Shown: positions 58,500 to 64,000 of the stretch, piece after piece
Position numbering within the stretch: position 1 is the stretch's first letter
Layout of the letters: every line of letters starts with the position of its first letter
Assembly (NCBI GenBank): GCA_963969595.1
Contig: OZ018417.1
Location: 19,532,501 to 19,596,500 of the forward strand
Direction: 5' to 3'
DNA length: 64,000 nt
DNA from: Neckera pumila
Taxonomy: Eukaryota; Streptophyta; Bryopsida; Hypnales; Neckeraceae
Made by a program: the position numbers and the translations under genes
The notes under the pieces: generated by a model
What the model was told of the DNA's origin: nothing
Database searches by the model: none
The model's input: only the letters and a program-made list of their open reading frames with translations

Positions 58500-59725
58500 A
58501 AAAAATCTATTGATTTTTTGAGTTTTTAATGAATCAAAAATTAGAAAATTACTTGTATTTTTATTTTGACCAATTGTACTTGTGATTTTGACTGTGGCAA
58601 TGGCACAAAGCACACTAGCACTCTAGAACTAGTATAAATGAAACCACAATCAACATTTTAAAGTCAATTCAGGTGACTTCAGAATTTCCAGACCAGCGAT
58701 CTTAAAACTGGCTAATATTTGCAAGAAATTTACAAAAAAAAACAGACTACTAAATGACTATGGGAGAAATTTTTTCCAAAATCAACAATTGAGCCAGAAT
58801 GCACAGGCTTTTTTAGATAGGTAGCCGAAATGCACATCCATCCCCACCCTGTAGCTTTCATCCGCTCCACGTTCGTCGTGCTGTTGCGTTGTCGCGATCT
58901 GGGCAGCAGCTGTCTCGTTCGGTGGCATTGGTGGCGACATTGCAGCGGTCAAATTAGCGGCTTAGGATTTTGGGTTTTGATTTTCTGCTCCTTTGTGTTT
59001 TGGCAGGTAGCCTTGTTTTCCACTACCATTGCTCCTCTTTTGCATTAATGGCAGGAGGCTTTGTCTTCAATGCTGTCAATTGGATCCTGCTTGAGTGCCT
59101 CTGAGAATCTGGTTTTCAAAGCGGCAATGCGGCATCTTCAGCATTTCAAAATTTTTTTTCCACTGGACGCCACTTGCCCACTTCCGGGCTGCTGTGATCG
59201 TTTTGGAGGTGCGCTCGTCTCTTGCATTCACTGCAATTCTTAAATGGGGGCTACAAGTGAATGAACAATTGCAATTTTCAGGTTTGCAGGGCTTCAGGCA
59301 AGGGCAGGGGAGTGAGGGGACGGTAGGGTGCCAAGGAGCTCTTGCGCACTTGCGCCAAGTGAGATGCACAATTGCACAGATCTTAGATTGAGGTGAACTT
59401 TGAGCCTTGAAGGTTGATTTAAGGAGAGGGGTGGTTGTCACTTACACATTGCCAATTGCGAGTTGCGACGTATTTTTTTGCTTTCATCAGGTTTTGCTTT
59501 GCTTTCAATTGCTCAGATTGTCTGGCGTTGTTCCTGATCTTTGTGTTTGGTTTCTTGTTTCTTCTTGTGCGCTTCCAGTTGGGGACTTGGGGTCTTTTGT
59601 GATACTGCTGTGTATTTGTGGCAAGTGTGCACTTTGTAGGTTCTGATGGCGCTGAAACTCAGGCTTCCCGATAATTTCCGGGTCCGAACCTTTGGTTCAG
59701 TCAAAATGTCAATGACGTTGGAAAA
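58500..59725. other. 5' region of the DUF4371 hAT gene
   Basis: AT-rich to 58.8 kb, then mixed composition. It may contain 5' untranslated exons or introns of the downstream transposase (several (T)nCAG-type acceptors occur), but no coding exon is recognisable. Confidence 0.4.
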
Positions 59726-59728
59726 TAT

Positions 59729-62564
59729 TTGATGCCAAATCCTGGCGCTTGTCACGTGACGGAGGTGACCCACGTTTCTAAAACGCGATGTTTGCAGTCC
59801 CTATCTCGACCATCTAGCGACCCACCTTCCGAAGAGACCGTTGTATCTCCTGCGGTGCTTGATCTTGCGTTTGATCCGTTCAGCAATAGTGAGCAATGTG
59901 TTACGGGGAGGAGGAAGAAGCGTCGGTATGCCATTGTGCCACACAAAAGTTGCAAGACGGCACCGGGGACCATCAGCAGATGCTGGCAGGAGGTATGGGC
60001 CTGTAAGCTTGCTTGGGCAAAGGCCGAATATGCTTCGAATGGCAATTTGTCCGATGTTGTTTGCCAAAGCTGCAACGCTATTACGGGAAGGAAGAAAGTG
60101 CTAGTCCCGAAAGCTGACAACCTCGAAAAGCCTAAGGGGAAGCAAATTTGTTTAGAAGATGGTGTACCATTCCCAAACTTGAAGAAGGGCGACACTTTCA
60201 TGAAATCTGATTGCAAGCATGTGAAGCTCTGTAAACTTTGGGCAGCACGCAAGCACGCTGGTAGTGTCGCTGATCAACTTGCTGGTGGCACGGAGAGCAA
60301 CCTCAAGCGCAAGGGAGTACAATTTTCTTCCCTATTTCAAATTCTTAGGCATGGTCGACCTATGTGTGATTATGAGAGGCAGGAGTCATTACTCAGGCAC
60401 TTAAAGGTTCGTCATTTACCTAAGAAGCATTGGTCCGAAAGCTCCGGTTGGGAGATGAGCGAGCACTTGCATGCGATTGTTCTGAGCTCTTTGAGGTCCG
60501 TTGTTCAGTTCGCTTCAATCATCTCCATTAGTGCCGATGAGGTTACTGCGATAGATAACACTTGCTGGATCGATGTGCACGTTTACGCGATGCAAAGTTG
60601 GGAGAGAATTCCATATTTGTTGCATTTGAGTTGTATCCCTGATGGAGGTACTGCTGACCACCTGACCACTATTATAATGCAAGCATTGGTTGATGAGGGG
60701 GGTCTGAGTCGTGAGGAGATTGCCTCAAAACTTGTTTGCTTTGGTGCTGACAGTGTCAGTACATTCCAGGGGTCCAAAACTGGTGTCACGACACAAATCC
60801 GGGAGAAATGGGCTTTGTTTTCTTTAGGAGCCAGTTGTGTGAGTCACCGTGTTAACCTGGTTGTTGAGACTCTTTCAAAGTATTCGATGGTCTGTACGCT
60901 CGAGGGTCTATTTTAGTCCGTTTATTTATACTTTTGCAAGAGTAACAAGCGACACGCTGAGTTGACAAAACTCGCAAACCTCCTGGAAACTGAGGGCAAT
61001 AAAATGCTTTGTAATGTAGAAACGCGTTGGATCTCCATGAGGAGTCCTACACAGCGCATCATGGACAAGTACCGCACTTTTCTTCTGAAAATGGGTGTGG
61101 ACATGAGCGGTGGTCCTGGCCAGAAGGTTCCTACAAGGGCGAGGGATAATTTTGATCTCTTGGCTGACATTGAGGTCTTATTGTCATTGGCTTGTTTTAT
61201 ACCATTGGTGAATGCAATTCATTGTCTTATCAAGCTATCTCAGGCACGGGACATTTTTGTTTGCGATTTTGTGCAAGCTGTGAAAGTTTGCCAAAACGAG
61301 CTGGCAAGGCTTTTCATGGATGGCCAAATTTCTTTCAGCAAGAAGGAATTCCGCACATACCACAACTTGGTGGCTATGCAATACAAAGACATCCCGATCC
61401 AGTGGAAAGAGCTTGGGGTGGGTTGCGGCATTTCTCACTTATACTTTGATTTGACAGAGAACCATATCTACGCCCGGTGTCATGATAAAGAAATTGACCA
61501 GCACATTTTTGTAATGTAGCAAGATTTCCAACGTGTTCAGGATTGCGTCGAACGCCAGTTTGCAGGTAAATTTTTTTTTCTAGTTTCAAATTTTTTTGGT
61601 GATTTGGCCTTTTACAATTGTTGGTCTTTATTTTTCTTTCCCAATTTTTTTTGTTCAGTGCATGTGGTATTCTACTTCACTCCACTTGAAGTACTAAATT
61701 GTTTCTTTGCACTTGTGTAGTTCATTCAATTCTATGTAATTTATGAACGTGGCAGTGACCTTTTTTTTGGTAGTGCAGCCAGGCAGGTCGCTGGCGGGCG
61801 CATTCAAGTGCTTACGGTTCTGAACTTCGTAGTTACATCTGGTCTTTCAATTGTGGGCTTGTGGCTTTCAATTGCGTCTTTCAGGTCTGCTTTGTGCACA
61901 CATATCTCATGTGTATTTCACAGTGAGTCTCTGTTTGTGCACAGACATAGCGCAATCCCTGTTCGTTGAATTAGATCACCGTTTTCCCCAACAAGAGCTC
62001 CTGGATGCATTCAGAATTGTTTATCCTCAATATTGGTGTCAGGAGGGCGCTGAGGCCAGCTTCCCGCACCACTTGGCCATTTTGAAGGAGTTTTACTGCC
62101 AAGCCCAAGTTGTTAACAGGGGACAACCTTTGTATCAGGGTGGAATGGCTCATACTGCCCCTGAGTTGCTTTCAGCTTCTAACTTGGACTTGCAACAGGG
62201 GTTGTTTAAAGTGACAATGAAGGCAAACTACAAGGCAACTTGTGGCCCACCCTTGCACGTGAATCCGGTCATGAAGCTTTGGCGGAAGCTCTCACAGTCC
62301 CGCCACCTCTGTAAACTGATCTTCGAGTATTTTAAAGTGGCTGAGATTGGGTGTTGTTTAGTCCTTGGGTCAATAGAGGATGAGAGATGTTTCTCCAATC
62401 TCAAGTTCTTGAAATCATGCCACCGGAATAGACTGGGAAAGCACCTCCCGCTTGTTGTGCGTAAGTTTGGGCAGCAATTTTTCTCCCTTGAAACCTTACC
62501 TTACACGGAAGCAATTAACTCTTGGAGGAGCATTGTGAAAGTGGGCTGGCAAGGGGACTTGTGA
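59729..62564 (+). pseudogene. hAT transposase, DUF4371 type, nearly intact
   Basis: The first exon runs from the ATG at 59,729 to a splice donor at about 61,566 and the last exon from about 61,945 to the TGA at 62,562. The N-terminus has a zinc-finger-like region (VVCQSCNAITGRKKVLVPK ... DNLEK ... CKHVK). The DUF4371/RNase H-like core follows: IISISADEVTAIDNTCWIDV, LVCFGADSVSTFQGSKTGVT, GASCVSHRVNLVVETLS, then CNVETRWISM. The hAT C-terminal dimerisation region is LVLGSIEDERCFSNLKFLKS with LVVRKFGQQFF. Two TAG codons interrupt exon 1 in frame (60,914 in LEGLF-stop-SVYLYF; 61,517 in FVM-stop-QDFQRV); both could be former CAG. There are no frameshifts. Some further exon sequence between 61,780 and 61,945 is uncertain. 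This family is unrelated in sequence to the DUF659 hAT at 38-41 kb. Confidence 0.85.
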
Positions 62565-62569
62565 ATTAG

Positions 62570-63590
62570 TATTGCCATATCCATGTCCTTACCTCAATAT
62601 CCTTTACATTATAGTGTTTCATATTCTTAGTTTTCATGAGGTTTTGCAAGACTACCCTCTCATGTTCACCTTGGCACGGAGCTTGTGCTATCTGGGATGA
62701 AGCCTTGGTGAAGACTGAAGAATGAAGTACTTTGGAGCTTTGGAGAAGACTGCAGGAGCTTTGCTGACGCTGGAAAACAACAACGGTACTTCTACACCTT
62801 TTTGCTTGTTTGAATTTACTAACATGTTCTAACGTGGCTTGTTCTTATGTGTGTAGAACACTAACACTGCATTGGGCAGTCTTGCATTTTGCAAGAAGGG
62901 TTCAACTCCCTTGTTAGTGAAAAAAATAATCATTGCATGCATTTGTTGTTTCACCAAAATTTTCATTCTACAACAAAATTTCACATTGCAGAACACAAAT
63001 CTCCATTGCACACAATCAACACTTGGGCTGTGTACTTGCCCAAATAATAGCTAGTACACGAATTTTCACTTCAAAAATTCTCACTTAGTAAATCCATGCA
63101 TGTCAAAAATTGTCAATTAGCACATCCCTATAGTAGAAAAGACCAGAAGTAGTAACATTGCATCTCCATAAATTTACGTAAGGTCGCAAATGCACCCTAC
63201 TGCCTAAAAATAAGGGAGACAAATTACCACTTGTTGCTGTCACTTTTATCTCATCACTTTCACAAAAAAAAAGGAAAAGTCACGGAATAGATATCCTTTT
63301 ATATGAGGATAGCTTTTCCAAGAATTGCAATAAAAGGGCTTTGGGATCGCTATTCCAGACTTGAATGGAACATTTGTGAGTTCTGGACGGGCAGTGCACT
63401 TAGTAATAGCACCGCTAATCCCAAGGAGCTCTGAGGTCAAGCTTCATTTATTTGAACAATGGGCACGACAACTCCAATTCATTTATTAGCTCCTTGACGT
63501 CTCAAGGACAATTTGACCATCACTTATATTATTCCACACAGGTAGTTTTCAATAGGTAATTGAACTACATCCACAAGGAGACCGGGAGCC
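62570..63590. other. 3' flank of the hAT gene, no gene seen
   Basis: Contains the likely 3' untranslated region. Two oppositely oriented words, TTTTGCAAGAAGGGTTCAAC and a later AAAATTTTCATTCTACAAC, give short overlapping frames on both strands, but nothing recognisable. Confidence 0.45.
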
Positions 63591-63594
63591 CGAT

Positions 63595-63705
63595 ACCGGG
63601 GGAGGGGGGGGGTAAACTTCCCCCAAATACACTAAGGGGGGATATTTTCAAATACCCCCCCCCCCTCCCAAACCCCCATTGTTACTTCACCCCCCCAGTG
63701 TTTTC
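63595..63705. repeat. G-run / C-run cluster
   Basis: CGGGGGAGGGGGGGGGTAAAC is followed by CCCCCAAATACACTAAGGGG and by C runs of up to about 12 bases and AAACCCCCATTG, ending in CACCCCCCCAGTG. Four G runs and several C runs lie within 110 bp, so quadruplex and i-motif potential exists on both strands. Confidence 0.85.
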
Positions 63706-63724
63706 AACACTTCAACTGCCTTGG

Positions 63725-63965
63725 GATGAAAAGAGAATCTATGAATGACAATTTTTTGGATGATATATATTTTGGATGGATGAGAATTTGGTGGATGAAT
63801 GACAAATTTTGTAGATGAATTTGAAGGGATGGATGAATTTTTTGTTGTTTGGATGAGAAGTTTCTGGATGAATTTTTGGATGAATTTTCTTGGATGCATG
63901 AAATCAGTGACAAATATTTGGATGAATTCATTAATGCACAGATGAATCTGTGACAGAGAACTGTG
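63725..63965 (+). repeat. GGATGAAT-type degenerate minisatellite
   Basis: TTTTTGGATGAAT(T)-like units with variable spacers. This is the fourth array in the window built on the GGATGA core. Minus-strand Ser/Ile/His-rich frames here are artefacts. Confidence 0.8.
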
Positions 63966-64000
63966 TGCACAGATAACTCGATGCTAATAAGGAAGAGACA

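Overview
This is repeat-dense nuclear DNA from a plant. Every recognisable gene has a eukaryotic exon-intron structure with GT/AG junctions, mostly short AT-rich introns, and no bacterial-style operons. The one intact cellular gene I can rebuild, at 46.2-49.9 kb on the minus strand, is a BAH + RRM protein of the land-plant ASI1/IBM2/SG1 type. Nearly everything else is transposable-element (TE) sequence: Mutator-like (MULE), two different hAT families, Ty3/gypsy, LINE, a CACTA-like and a Stowaway-like non-autonomous element, minisatellites and GC-rich arrays. I favour a non-flowering land plant with a large TE-rich genome, but the species is not determinable from the window.

Layout. 0-3.4 kb: AT-rich DNA and a broken kinase-like gene (minus). 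3.4-20.3 kb: the most unusual block. It is flanked by inverted copies of a composite repeat (CGGACG-rich segment, then GAGCGGGGAGC-type segment, then a GGATGA minisatellite). Between the flanks lie a multi-exon MULE transposase (minus, 4.7-8.4 kb), an exactly 170-bp tandem array (11.1-12.0 kb), and a long multi-exon gene (plus, about 13.1-18.2 kb) that joins a ParB-like domain (CDGNHRRLAW) to a beta-class-ordered N6/N4 DNA methyltransferase domain. A palindrome of the form GTCTCGG-NN-CCGAGAC recurs about 15 times, and I see it only inside this block. I interpret the block as a giant MULE-type element carrying a ParB-methyltransferase cargo and its own palindromic sites.

20-43 kb: two paralogous copies of an unrecognised plant protein family (22.2-23.5 kb minus; 28.1-29.7 kb plus), a 186-bp tandem array inside a larger duplicated segment, a 0.48-kb insertion with a near-perfect hairpin, an LTR/promoter-like stretch, a decayed RING-H2 gene, a Stowaway-like MITE, a decayed BED/DUF659 hAT transposase, and five more CGGACG-type GC-rich arrays. 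43-46 kb is AT-rich and quiet.

46-50 kb: the ASI1-like gene, ten coding exons, about 616 aa, no premature stop, with a 36-bp tandem array in intron 1. Its 3' end abuts a kinase C-lobe relic. 50-58.5 kb: AT-rich DNA, a Ty3/gypsy RNase H-integrase relic (minus) and a LINE relic (plus) interrupted by a 1.24-kb CACTA-like insertion. 58.5-64 kb: a DUF4371-type hAT transposase (plus), then G/C homopolymer runs and another GGATGA array.

Most TE genes are interrupted by single in-frame TAG/TGA/TAA codons and by few frameshifts, as expected from deamination of methylated cytosines in silenced DNA. The host gene in the middle belongs to the family that protects transcription through heterochromatic introns.
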